Source: Drosophila pseudoobscura
Taxonomy: Eukaryota; Arthropoda; Insecta; Diptera; Drosophilidae
Assembly: GCF_009870125.1 (NCBI RefSeq)
Contig: NC_046683.1
Location: 19,415,001-19,479,000, forward strand
Direction: 5' to 3'
Length of the DNA: 64,000 nucleotides
The notes below the pieces were generated by a model that did not search any database, was not told where the DNA came from, and worked only from the letters and a program-made list of their open reading frames with translations. The translations under genes and the position numbers were made by a program. Positions 1 to 12,100 of the stretch are shown piece after piece; position 1 is the first letter of the stretch, and each line of letters opens with the position of its first letter.

Positions 1-1838
1 TTGCGTTATGGAGCCGCGACGAGTGGACAGATTACCGTCGGATTCGCGCTGGTGGTACAACGGTGGATAGCTATTGAGCCTAGCGCCGCCATTCACCTCG
101 CCGAATAGTGTGTTCACACTGTCCCCGCTCAGCTCTAGATTCGGAATGCCAGGATTCGGATCGGACAGCGTGTGCTGCTCGTCCTGTGAGTAACGCGACA
201 GGGAGCTGGCTGGCCTTGGTACCGCCGTGTGTGTTGAACCGGCTGTACCGCTGGCTGCCGCTGCCGATGCCGTAGCCGATGCTGAGCCAGTGGCCTGTCG
301 CGTTGTCTGCGAGCAATAGACGGAAGGCCCGGCCCCCTGACTGCTGCCCTTGAAACGCATGTGATTCTGAACGAGCTCCGCATTGAGGCCGAGGTAGTTG
401 CGCAGTGCCGTAAACAGAACGCGCTGCAGTCGTATCATTATCACCTGAATAACACGGATCATCACATCCGGACTGTCCTTGAACACCTCCTGGAAGGCCT
501 GCAAAAGGGGAGGGATACGAGGGATGTAGTATCGTGGGGCATGGTACGAGTATTAGGGCATGTGGTTGCTGTCCTACCGCCATGGGCAGTCGAATGACCA
601 CCGATTTTTCTATGGCCTTGGCCGTCACCGTCTTGTAGTAGCTGGGATTGCCGGACAGCACATCGATGAAGCTGAGCAGCGAGGTCACCGACTCGCCCTT
701 GCGCACCGTCTTCAGGGAGAGCGTGCTGCCGTCCGCATTCGAGATGTAGACATTGATCATGCCCGATTGCACGATGTAGACACTGTCGTCCGGGTCGGTG
801 ATCTTGAACAGATAGTCGCCGCCCATCAGCTCCAGCAGCTGGGTGTGCTTGCACAACCGCAGGAAGATGGGCTTCTCGAAGTGCCCAAAGATGCGGATGC
901 TCTGCAGCATGTAGAGGGCGTCGGGGGGCACTCGATCGCTGCCCTCCATGGTCTCCTCCAGGTACTCCGCCGGCGGCTCAACGGTGCGCACCTCCAGCGG
1001 CATGTTTTCGCGACGCAGCTGAAGGATGCGGCGGGCGAACCGAATCACCGCCCGCCGCTTGTAGCCCTTGCCGCTGCTGTACATCTGCCCGCTGACGTTC
1101 TTCATCTTGCGCAGCATGCGTCTACCGTAGAAGAGCATCTTGTCGCGCTTGCGAAAGCGCGGGCCGCGCAGATCCCCGCCCGAGGCCATGGTCACCGCGC
1201 TCAGCGACCGGGCGATCTCGTGGCGCAGCCGTAGTCGTGCCAGGCGCTTGAAGTACACGAACCAGCCGATGAACAGCATGCTGAGCACGCCAAGGGCGCA
1301 GTACAGGTACATCTGCAAGGAAAAGAAGAGACTGCAATCAAAAGGGGCATGGAATCCATCAGCATAATATTCTTCGTGTGGAGTAGGACGACGACACTTG
1401 ACTGAATGACTGGCTGCTGTTTAATCGGCACTGGGAATACATATGTATATAGATGGCAGATGTGTTTACCCATTCGAGATCCGAAAACCTAATACTGCGA
1501 AAATCCATTTCTATTAATTTCACTCCAAAGCAGTATTTCTTCCTTATTTACTTTGCACTGCCGTGGCTCTCTGTTTTTTGTTTCGATTCTCGATGTAGTA
1601 GAGGAGAATATACGTTTCGGTTTCGTAAACTTCCCCGATTACAACTTTGCGGCGAGGCGAGTTTTTCAAAGAAATCCGCGTCGAGTCTATGAACTAGTTC
1701 CGAGTCAGATTTATACGATTTTGCGATATTTAGGTGCCCAAGGGGTCTATAAATATACGGTGATGCATTCCCAGAGTGCAATCTCCAACTTTGTTTCACT
1801 AGCCCCTTGGCAATAGGCAATAAGAGGGCACAACAGAA

Positions 1839-1876
<38 letters not shown>

Positions 1877-3420
1877 CGTTGCCTTTTCCAAGCTCTTATT
1901 TTTCTTGCTCTTTTCATTCGTGTGCCGCCGCAGTGGTGGTTGCTGTCTGTCTGTTGTCTGTTGTTGTTGTTCTTGTCGCTTTTGACATTGAACGTCGCCG
2001 AGCGTCGCTGCCTGCCGACACTTGTTTTGGTTGCGCTTTGCTTTGCACTCTTTTTTTACTGTCTACCGTTTCCGCATTTTTTAGTTTTTACGCCTATGCA
2101 TTCGATACGAACTAGCATGTGAATTATTAATATGATATACCAGGAGCATGTCTGATTAAACGGTAATGGGAACCGCAACTGCTGGCAGCTGTTGTTCGTT
2201 TGTTTCTTTGGCTTAAAGCTTATTCCGCTAACAGGTTTCTTGTCGGCTCAAATTGGAATAAACAAAAGTTTGATATTGGCTGATTGCAAGGAATGGTGAG
2301 GAACTGGATTGGAAATCTGATCGGATTACTGAATGCTGAAATTGAAGTCGAATCGAGTGCATCGCGTTGGACATGGCAGATGGGAATGGGTGAATGCCAT
2401 TTCCGAATTTTCACTGGAATCAGATTGGACTGCTCGAATGGGATAAGATTGCATTTGGTTCAAACTGGATTGCCGGCACTCAAACGGAATAATGAACGGA
2501 TTGTATCGCATGCAGATATAATGGGGCAGGCTGCATTGCCGAAATTGAATGGAGAGTCGCATGCATTGGGTGGGATCGCATTGGATTAGATTGATTGGGT
2601 GGCCTGGCAACCAGAGCCACCGCACCGCTCGCTGACTGTGCCCCTTCACCTAGCAGCGCCCCATAGCTAGCTTTAGAGTCACGAGGCGGCTAAATTGATT
2701 CGGCCCCAAGGGGTTAATTAAATTATTGAAAACTGATTTGGCTGATGCCGCGCGCCGCGCCCCCGTTCCAGCACATGTGCTTCTGATTAGGAAATACACA
2801 CATTCGCACCCGCACCCGCACCAGAACCAGAACCAGCACCACCATTGAGACGTAATCAGCGGAGCGTCGTCGTCTTCGGGGTCAGATTGGTATTATCATG
2901 ATCATTGCGGTTTCTGGCTATCATTTCCAGTGGTGGATTGGGCTTTATGTAAGTCCACTGCGGAAGTGCCTTGGACAGGCGACAGATAAAAAGAGATGGA
3001 AATAAAAGCAACAGGAAGGAACAGCAGCGAGATCAAAATGCGCCCACACACGCTCACAGTTATTTCAGAGAGAGCTCTCTCGCTCTCCTTTTCTATCGCT
3101 CTCTTGCCATCTTTGTGTACGCTTATCATAAGCGCAGACACGAACCAGCTGCAGCTGTTTACTTATGCGTGCGCGATCGGATCGCCCTCCTGGGCAAACC
3201 CCCTCGGCACCAATCCTTATCCATATGTATATCTGCCTCGCGCACACAAACTCATTTGGAGTCGGGGCCAAACAAAGAAGAGAGATACTGAGAGAGAGAC
3301 CGAGCACTTACTTACCGTCATTGTTATTTGATTGGAGATGTAGTAGCACCAGGCATCCGCTAAGAATGTGCTGTAGTACATGTTTGAACCACTCACACGC
3401 AACAGTTCCAGGACATCCAT
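1..3420 (-). CDS. sws: swiss cheese (neuropathy target esterase / lysophospholipase), 5' part, partial
   Basis: Three coding exons are visible: 3420-3316 (35 codons from MDVLELLR), 1312-578 (245 codons) and 498 to the window edge. Junctions are phase 0 with a GTAAGT donor after 3316, CAG acceptors before 1312 and 498, and a GTAGGA donor after 578. The order of domains is a short N-terminus, one transmembrane helix (ALGVLSMLFIGWFVYF), a basic segment, then a first cyclic-nucleotide-binding-like domain with the conserved MGGDYLFKITDPDDSVYIVQ stretch. The family is an ER-anchored phospholipase acting on phosphatidylcholine and lysophosphatidylcholine in neurons and glia. The C-terminal patatin catalytic domain lies beyond the left edge. 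Exon 3 ends in a low-complexity Ala/Ser/Thr-rich linker that is less conserved. Identity comes from close agreement with the D. melanogaster protein as I remember it, and from its location next to sn. Confidence 0.95.
1313..3315 (-). other. sws first coding intron, with GA microsatellite
   Basis: A 2.0-kb intron separates the short first coding exon from the transmembrane exon. It holds a perfect (GA)n run at 1842-1873 and short CCGCAC/CCAGAA-type degenerate repeats near 2805-2842. I see no gene inside it. Confidence 0.75.
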
Positions 3421-4475
3421 TTATGTCGGTGTCAAAAGGGCTGAGTGTGAGTGTGAGTGTGTGTGTGCGTCCTGGCCAGCCCAGTCCTTCGATTGGTTCT
3501 GGCCGCGGCCTCGCTCGCAACTATTCGATTTTTGTTGCTGTTGTCTGTTTAGTCGTTCCACTTGTTCATAGTATAACCGTATTCTTGATTTTCTATTGTG
3601 AACGCGGAAATATTCAATGCCCCAAAAACACCCCTGGCACACAAACAACAGTTAGTGGTCAGGCGCGGGGGAGGCTGCTTTGGGGGGTGAACGGAACAAA
3701 TCTCAGCGTTTTGTTGTTGTTGCTGCTGCTCTCTTCCCACTTCCACGACGACGACAAAGACAGCCACGGCCACCCCCCTCCCTATTTGGATGACTTTTTA
3801 TTGTTTGTGCATTAATTGTAATGCACGCGCCTCTCGCTTTTTTTACGCACCACACCACGCACACTTATACACTGTGACACCCACACCAATAAGAAATTCC
3901 GTTTTGTTACGAGAATCCGAAATCATACGGTGAAATACGTTGTTTCTGTTTGCACTTGGACTTTCGCGTAATGAATTCTTAGGAAAACGCACGTCCATAG
4001 AACTCGCTATGCCAGACTATGGGTGGGAGGCAGTCTTTTTAATTTACTGAGTTTAACTAGATGAGAATTTTTACCATGTACTGTACTACTTAGTAGTTTT
4101 AACTAAAAATTCAATTTGCACTTATTATATTTTTACATGGCAAATGGCAACTACACAGAAACTAAACATCAAATTTACTACATTTTCAACAAATTTTCTG
4201 AGGAAACAGAAGGTATGGACAACAGGCAAAACGTTCGGGAAATTGTAACGCATGCAAGGCAAACCACCCCTTTTGCTTAATGTACCTTGAGGCAAAGAGC
4301 CGTTTTTGTGTAAAGGTATATTGTCTCACACGCAAGGTGAAGTTCGTATGAACCTTGCCATTCGCCGCCGCTGTTTTTGACTGTTGCCCATACCCTATTC
4401 TATAGGCCATTCAAACTTACGACTCATTTTTTCGTTGCAGGAGAGAGCAAGAGAGGTGTCAAGTCATCAGGGCAC

Positions 4476-4483
4476 TATCGATA
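4476..4483. promoter_or_regulatory. DRE (TATCGATA) upstream of sws
   Basis: A perfect TATCGATA, the DREF/BEAF-type core common in Drosophila housekeeping promoters, lies about 1.06 kb upstream of the sws start codon. It may mark the sws promoter. The 3421-4475 stretch is otherwise AT-rich non-coding sequence, plausibly sws 5' UTR and promoter. The link to sws is inference. Confidence 0.45.
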
Positions 4484-5355
4484 GACTCGATGTTTTGGTG
4501 CTAGTCGCTATTTATAGTAGTTTATAACTAAAAAAGCCAAATGCTGCACTCTAACAATTTTTTTATTGGATCTGATAGGGCTGTTGAACATATAAATTGA
4601 TGTATCGAAAAATCGATTCATATATTTTGTGAATAATACGTTTTTCGGTGATATATTTTTGGACTGCCGAAAATGTAAATATGCATTTTATTGTGGCATA
4701 TAATTATCAAGAGAAATCCCTTTCAGAGTTCAGGAAAGATCGACCTTTCTGTTCGTTAGATTAGATATTTGATTCTATTTATCGATGAACAGGGTACATC
4801 AATATTTTTGTGCGATAAGAGACTCGAGTTTGGCGGTAAAATACTTTTATTTTGAAAATAACAATAATATAGCCGACATAAAATTGTATTATTGTTGTTT
4901 TGAAATTAATATACGTTTCTTGCATGAATTCTTAAAAGAGTTTAGAGTTTTATGAGCATGGAACACTCAATGAAGTTCCGCATGCATGTCTTATGCTTGC
5001 ATCGTCCTCCTCCTAAAATATTCAACGGATAGAATAGAATTTTCACCGGAACTTTATTGAGTTTTCCATGATCATAAAACTCAATCATACCTTATCCTCT
5101 ATATTTATGTTAAAATTATGTTCCATTCTTTTTTGTGTTGCCTAATTCTGATTGATTCTAATTCTAAAGTCGTATTAAGTCAAGGTTCATTGATTGTTTT
5201 TCCCATCAATTCAGCAGCTATTATGGGAATAAATGGATCTGACTGCTACTTAAGGGTATCCTTATTTAGGGCAGCCCTTAAATATATTTTCAAATTTGAA
5301 TATTCTCTGACAAACCTCAATTTTATTATAGTTTGTCACATACAACACTGCTTCG

Positions 5356-5363
5356 TATCGATA
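5356..5363. promoter_or_regulatory. DRE (TATCGATA) with motif-1-like sequence, orphan promoter candidate
   Basis: TATCGATA is followed within 100 bp by GGTGACACAACG, which resembles the GGTCACACT core-promoter motif, and by a GC-richer segment. Such a combination usually marks a housekeeping promoter. I could not identify the transcript it would serve. 4484-5355 is AT-rich with nothing recognisable. Confidence 0.35.
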
Positions 5364-6550
5364 GCGCCCTAGGGAAAGTTCTTTCGATATTCTTTGGCAT
5401 CGGCTGTTAGGTATTTGAATGCCTCATGCACATGCACTGTAATAACAGTCTGGTGACACAACGCTCGCTCACAGTGGGCGCCATCTGTTATTATTTTGAA
5501 AATCGCCAGCGCGCAGAATGGTATGCCGGCGAACATTAATCTGTGGCGCGTAATTAACTTTGCTTAAAATTGCACAGAGCCAAGGAGCCGTGAAGAGTAG
5601 CTGAAAAAAGGCAAGCCGGCGGTAATATTCAGTGATTAACAACTGTAAAATAACAATGCAGCTTCCCCCACTATCCGCCCGATAGAAAACATAGACGAAG
5701 ACGAATTTGCGCGCCTTATAAATATTTATGTGTGTTGATTTAAGGATTTGGTACACCTCCCTTCCCAATCGCAGTGACGGTGAAATCCGAGACTATGGAC
5801 CACCAGACCATTCCGCTCAGATGGTTGAGAGGTTGAGGTCCGAAAATAACGTGCAACATCCAATAAAAAGCAGCAGCGACGCTAATGCCAAGTGCATCCA
5901 AGAGTTATCAGAGCATGCAGGACCAGAGGCATGCCTCGCCTCAGTCGTTGCATTAGCTGTAAACCAAGCTGCGTGGCGACAAAGACGCGTCGTTTGGGTG
6001 GCCAGCCAGCTATCCGGCCACCCCCTTCTAAGTCCCGATACGGCCGGCAATTAAATATAAAATATAAAAGCAATGCACTTAAGTTATGCACATTTCCTTT
6101 GTCTATGCACCGTTACGACTTCAAATCTCGCGCGAAAGTTAACAGTCGCTTTGCACTGTTCCTTAACAGTATTATGTTAAGGTTCAAGCTGCTCTCTTTC
6201 TGTTCTGTTTCGTTCCTCTCTCTCGACCCTGGGATGCGCATTGCTGGGGCTATTGAAATCTGCCAGATTTACAATTCTGCACTGCTCGAACTGCAAGCTT
6301 GTCACATTCGGTTTTTATTGAGGTTCATGTCGAGTCTAGTGGAATTATACATGTGATACAAGTTGCAATATGATACTTTGCAAATCAAGCAAACGAAATA
6401 TACAGCATTTCATACATTAATAGGCTATTTCCAACCCATTGAGTTTTTAAAAAAGAGAGCGTAATCTGGCGGGAAACCGCAGCACTGCCAGCACTGGTGG
6501 GCGACTACAAATAGCGTGGACTGGCTCGCAACGGGTTTCATTCCAAGTTC
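5364..6550. other. Intergenic between sws and sn
   Basis: No ORF here shows a recognisable protein. The longer open frames (5728-6054 plus, 5469-5768 minus) have unremarkable composition and no domain I know. It probably contains upstream regulatory DNA of sn. Confidence 0.4.
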
Positions 6551-7132
6551 AGTGCAAGTCGTGAGCGGTTCTTTTCCAATACGGAGCTTCCATTGTGTTG
6601 CGCGCATGCGTCTCTCTCTCTCAGCCAATTTGAAAACGTGAAAAATCCTTCTGCCATACCACCAACATCACTACACATAAACACACACACGCACACAAAC
6701 GCGCAGACACTTCCATACGCAGCATCGACAATTCTGTCACTGCGAAGAAAAAGCAAATTAATAAATAATCGCTGCCTGTGATTTGTTTACGTTTTTTTTT
6801 CTTGATTTTTTGTATCGTGCGAGTGTGAATTCACGAATCCGTGCAGACAACTGACTGGAAGTGAATATTAAGAAGAAGGGTGTGGACAGACAGACAAAAA
6901 CGCAGGAACGCACGAAAAGACGCACACACACACTGGCAAGCGGACCGGCAAAAAGCAGCCAAAAAAGAGAAACGACAAAGAGAGTGCAAAAAATAGAAAA
7001 GGTCGCGCGACGCCGGTTCTTTCTCCTGAGGATAATCGAATCAAGCGAATCGGTAACAAGTCGGTAATTAAGACGGAATCAAAGTCATCAGATCATCAGC
7101 CAGGAGGAGACCAGCCAGGAGCCACAAAGAAA
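6551..7132 (+). other. sn: singed 5' non-coding exon (start approximate)
   Basis: An initiator-like TTCAGTG with A at 6551 begins a purine-rich leader that ends at a strong GTAAGT donor (7133-7138). The next good acceptor that leads into the sn ORF is at 17562-17564. No long ORF lies in the exon. The 3' boundary is well supported by the donor; the transcription start is a guess from the initiator alone. Confidence 0.5.
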
Positions 7133-9149
7133 GTAAGTGGAATTCCTTTCCAGCAGCGGGCCATGCCCAAAGATGGCCAAAACTACTCTCTCGCTCTCTC
7201 AGTCGTGTCTCCCCACCTCACCCCCCCAACACACCGCTCCACCCTGTCGACATCTTGTGTAAATTAGACAGAGGCTTCGCCGCCGAGACTGCTCCATTTC
7301 CAGGTGTAAGCAGTAAGCAGTAAGCAGTGTGTCTTGGACTGCTTTGCCCTGATCTGATCTGCTCTGCTCTGCGCCTCTTGCAAGTCATAAAATCTATGGC
7401 AGTTGTCGGTTGGCTTCTCTGCGCCTCTTTTTGCGCCTGCTTCGCTTTACGGTTTACAAACTCCCTCCCTCTGCTCTCCCCTTGTACGCTTTAGTGGCTC
7501 CCCCAGAGGCAAGCTCCACCTTGCTTCGCTTCGAATGCGGATGGTGCTAGTGCTGCCGCTGCCGCTGCTGCTGCTGCTGCTGTGGCATTGTCTTGTGGCG
7601 GCTTTGCCACTGCCTCCTCACTGTTGCTGATTTTTCCAACCGGCTTTTGGCTGGCTAATTGCCTTGACATTGGCATTCAATGCCTTTTGGCTCCCTCTCC
7701 CTCTCTATCTCTATCTCTTTCTGTCTCTTTCTCCCCAAGCTCTCCTTGCGCGCTCTCTGGGCTCTCTTTCGCTCTCTCGACTAGTTTCAATCATTCAAGT
7801 TTCAACTATAAACAGACATAAACACGCAGTCACCTTGCCACTAGCCCGCTTCTGGCCCGCGACCCACGGTTGTCTTAATCTATGTCTGCTCCTCCGTCTC
7901 TTCTCTTCTCGCTGTCTCTCTCTCCCCCTCTCCCTCTCTCTTTAACTGTTATTTTCTTCTTAAGTTTCTTTCTTTCGAAGGGGCTGTTGTTGTTGCTGTT
8001 GCTCTTGTTTATGTTTTCTCCTGTTTTCCTTTCTTTGTTCTACGCACACGAAATTCGGCCCTGTGTGTGTGTGTATGTATCCGCTATTCCTGTCAATCGG
8101 TCCCTGGATGCGCGCAGGGCGTGTGCTTTATTAGACAGAACAGAGCGAGTCGTCCCCCGACTGCGACTGCGACTGCGACAGCGACGCCAACGCCGTCGCC
8201 GTCGCCGTCGCCGACGCCCCGGCATTTTACCGCTGCCTCTGCACAGTGGGCCAAATCGAAAGAATTGCAATCCGAAAATGTCATTCAAGTCGAGAGACAC
8301 CGCACAGGGGGAAACGAGACTCTGAGACGCATAAATGCTGAGTAGAAAGAACAAATTTGGTTTGATGGTGCCGCCTGCTCCCCCCAAAAAAGCAGTGTTT
8401 TATTTTTGCTGATAAGAATCCGCTTTTGACTATGGGTATTGGGTATTGTTTACCCAAACAACAATCACTCTAGAGGTAGCAAATTAGGGGAAATATGAGT
8501 AGATGATGCAGCATTATACGAAATTTGCCAATGGGAAAATTCAATTAAATCTGTCTGAAAATACACACGCACACACAGGAGTACACACATACATACATAT
8601 GTACATATGTATGTATGTCTGTCATCTCTCCTCCGCCTTCGAGCCGGTGTGTGGCAGGCCTGGCCTGGCCTGGTGTTTTCCTTTTGTTTTGTGTGCGTTT
8701 GGAGTTTCTGCTTCATTGCCCATTCTTCTGTCCTGCCCTGCCCTGCCCTACCACACCCCATCGAATGGGTAAATCAATAATTTTCAATGAGGATTTTGCA
8801 TTTTACGCCGGACACAGGCGGCGGCATCAATTAGTATGCCAGGAGCGGAATGCATATAAAAAGAGGGAGAGATACGAATACATACTATATATATACACAC
8901 GCACACACACACACATATATATATATATATGTATATGCAATATGCAGCCATATATAGAAACTGAGTCACGTCTCTTTATCTACCTCTTTCCGTGTTTGTC
9001 TCTGTCTCTGTCTCGGTTCTTTTTATTTTGGGTCTCGGTGATTCGTCTTATGTGGCAGGGGGTGGGGTGGGGTGGTGCTGGGGTCTGGGGTCTGGGGCAA
9101 TCGAATGCTTCCGTTGAGCATCGCCGGAAATCAGGTACACTGTCAAATG

Positions 9150-9182
<33 letters not shown>

Positions 9183-12100
9183 CCTCCGTAGCCGTCCCTG
9201 TCCGTCCACCTCCACCTCCGCCTCCACGCACGCTCCACCATCCACCATCTCCATCTCGTCACCACCTTCGCTCGCTTCCATGCAACCCGCCCTCCATCCC
9301 AAACTATGCGCAAATTTCGCTGCTGCCTGCTGCCTGCTGCTGAAGCCATTGTTTGCTGTGACGGCGTCTGCTCAAGACAAGTACACTGAGAGAAAAGTAA
9401 GACGGTTCTGAAATGGGGAAACAAGCAAAGTGGAAACCGTGATCTGTGCATTCAATATTTTAAGGATTATAAATTGGATTTCATTTAATTTTTAAGTGTG
9501 GCGAAAGACACCCTCAAATGTCTCCGAGGGAGATTCGAGTCTTTCGATTTCCATGTACGTTTGTGTACATATATGTATGTATTTCGCTCGAATCGAGACA
9601 GCACTTTCTTTGGTTGTCATTTTTCGGAAAGTGCAGTGCTGTCGGATACGGCATCATATGGTGGCACTACACCCCCGTCTTCATCCTTCGCCCTTCCCCT
9701 ACGTCTGCCCACATATGTGCGCGTATATATCCATGTATCTGTCATCAGTTGCATCTGCCGCTGCTGGCTCCTGTCCTTGCACCGCGTTCCCCCTCCCCAT
9801 GTGGGGAGTGGGGGGAGTGATATATGGAATGTACGTACAATATATGGAATGCCGTTTATCAAGGCAAACTATTTATATCCCGCCTATGAAAATGTATTCC
9901 TTTCAGATTTCGTATTTATATTTATCCAACAAAGCAGTGCACATTTCTATGGTGCACACACATTTCTTTGTTCGATTGCAAGTGTTGTCCTATCGCTCTT
10001 TTCTCCTCGAGTTTCTCCCCCTCCCCCCCCACCATCTGTGGCTGAGTCACGGGCGCCCAGACGTTGCTCCTTTTTCTTGTTGACTGAGTTTCGCTTTCAA
10101 CGTCCTGTCCTGCCCTGCCCTGTCCTGCCCTGCCCAGCCCTGGCCTCACTTGCTGCTTCATGATTCATGCCTGCTGCTTCTGCTGCTGCTGTTGCTGTTG
10201 CTGCGTTTCCTGGCAACCGAAACACTTATGGCTCTTCGACTCCACGACTTCTTTGCCGCTTCTCCACTTCTCCACTTGACATTATCAATGCAAATGAGCT
10301 GCGGATACGGGACGGGGGTACAGATTGTAGGGGGCGCCTCCTTTGTCGATTTCGAAATGCAAACAATTGATATGCTCTCATCTGGGGATTGGGGCATCTG
10401 GGACTGCAACTGGAGCTGTGATTGGGCCTCGCTGATGGGTTCAATGCTCTTTCAGAGCATATCATCGTCAATGTTTCCGTTCGACCACCGATAAAAATGC
10501 CGCCGCCAACCCATAAAGTATATGGAAATAAACTGAAACTGAAATTATCACAAACAAAATGTTGAAGAAGCAGCAGGAAAACTCTTTTTTCCGAAGATAT
10601 CGCGGGGCGCGCTTTAAGTGGCCTTTGTCGTTGGAGGAGGAGGCGGAGATCAGTGGAAGGAGGTGCAGGCGGCGCATGCCACACTCGCACACACACACAC
10701 ACATACACAAGTGGTGGTTTCGGTTGATAAACTTGTTGCAGGCACAGGCACAGGCCCAGGCAGAGCAGCCAAACCGCAACCAGATGCCAAAGATGCTTTT
10801 GGGTGAAGTGAGACTCCTCGAGACAGGAGTGCACCTCCACCTCCAACTCCAACTGCAACTCCACCTCCACCTCCACTGGTATTCAACTGGTCCAGCTGGT
10901 TGTCAAGTGAGACATAAACGCCATAAAATACAGGCCTGGGCCGGTCATCGTCTTGGGCGCCGCCGCTACCGTCAACTTTTCGCCGTACCCTCCCAGCCTA
11001 CACACTACATTCCGCCGGAGAGTAACCCCCAACATTCAGTGAGAAAATTAGAGAAATGGGGATCGAAATCGAAACCTCGAGCACACGACTGGAATGGGGA
11101 GAACTCTTCTCTCCTTCTTCTGTTCTTCAGTGCCTTCTGCACTCTCAGAAAAATGGGCATGACACTCGTGAACAGAAAACAGCCCCATATTTAAATTAAA
11201 TACTCGGTTTTATCCATTTATCCATATTTACTCGAAATAAAATTCATTAAGTTTGTTGGAAATATACAAAATATAAAAATATTTCAATATTTTATTTTCC
11301 ACTCTCGAATCATTCTTCTGGCAAATGCACATTTTTAGATTTAAGTGAAAAATTTCTGTGTTTTTGTCTGTAGAAAATGAGCTCCAATTTTCCCAATACT
11401 GAATCGATTCGATGGCTCTGCTGCTCTTCCTTCCTCATTTTCTCTCCATTCCTCGATGGAACGAATTTCTTGAGAATGGTTATTTTGTGCAATTCCCCTA
11501 GAATATGGCAAGGGGTACAGGGGCAGAGGAACCAGAGCTCAGGCCATGTTTGATCTCTGAGATGTCTGACTGTCTGTCGTTCTCTGAATGAAATTGAATG
11601 TCGAATGATTTACGGGGAGCCTCTCGTACTGTTATTCTGAACTCATTTCGAATTCGAACTCGAATTTGGCTCATATCGAATCCATTCAATCTGGAAGGAG
11701 TGGCTGGGAAGCCTTCTCCTAGGTCTTTCGTTTTTCCAGAGCGCGCCCGCCTGTGGGCATTTTTCAGAAATCTATGCGGCGGCGCTGCTATGCAATTTGC
11801 TTTGACTTCGATGCGGAGTCCACTCCACTCACAATATTTATGCGCATTGTTATTATGTATTGAAAATGCGAACAAATTATTAATGTGCATGCCATTCGAG
11901 GCGGGGTGGGGTGGGGGGCAGAGGGGATGTACACGAGTCTCCTCGACCGTGTGGCTGGTTACCATTTTCCCCCCATTTGACTTTCCCGCGCTATCTGCCG
12001 CTGCCACTGCCGCTGCCGCTGCAGCTTGCTGTCGGCGTCCATATAATTGGCGCATAAATCATTTTACCAGCTTTGGCCAAGAGCAGAGCACACTGCTCCG

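Noticed and set aside
80-577. Continuous 412-aa minus-strand frame through 80-1318 taken as one sws exon
   Set aside because: After RLPMA the frame leaves the conserved sws protein. A GTAGGA donor (577) and TTTTGCAG acceptor (499) restore the known sequence in another frame, so 499-577 is an intron and the frame beyond is a shadow.
6551-6600. A DPE downstream of the sn initiator
   Set aside because: The bases at the expected +28 to +33 position do not fit the DPE consensus.
9152-9181. Poly(C) tract as a functional element
   Set aside because: It could be i-motif forming, but there is no supporting context; kept only as a repeat.
8615-10163. Several long plus-strand ORFs in the sn intron rich in Ser, Leu, Pro and Cys
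   Set aside because: They arise from CT-rich low complexity and the poly(C) run, overlap in several frames and show no domain or splice structure.
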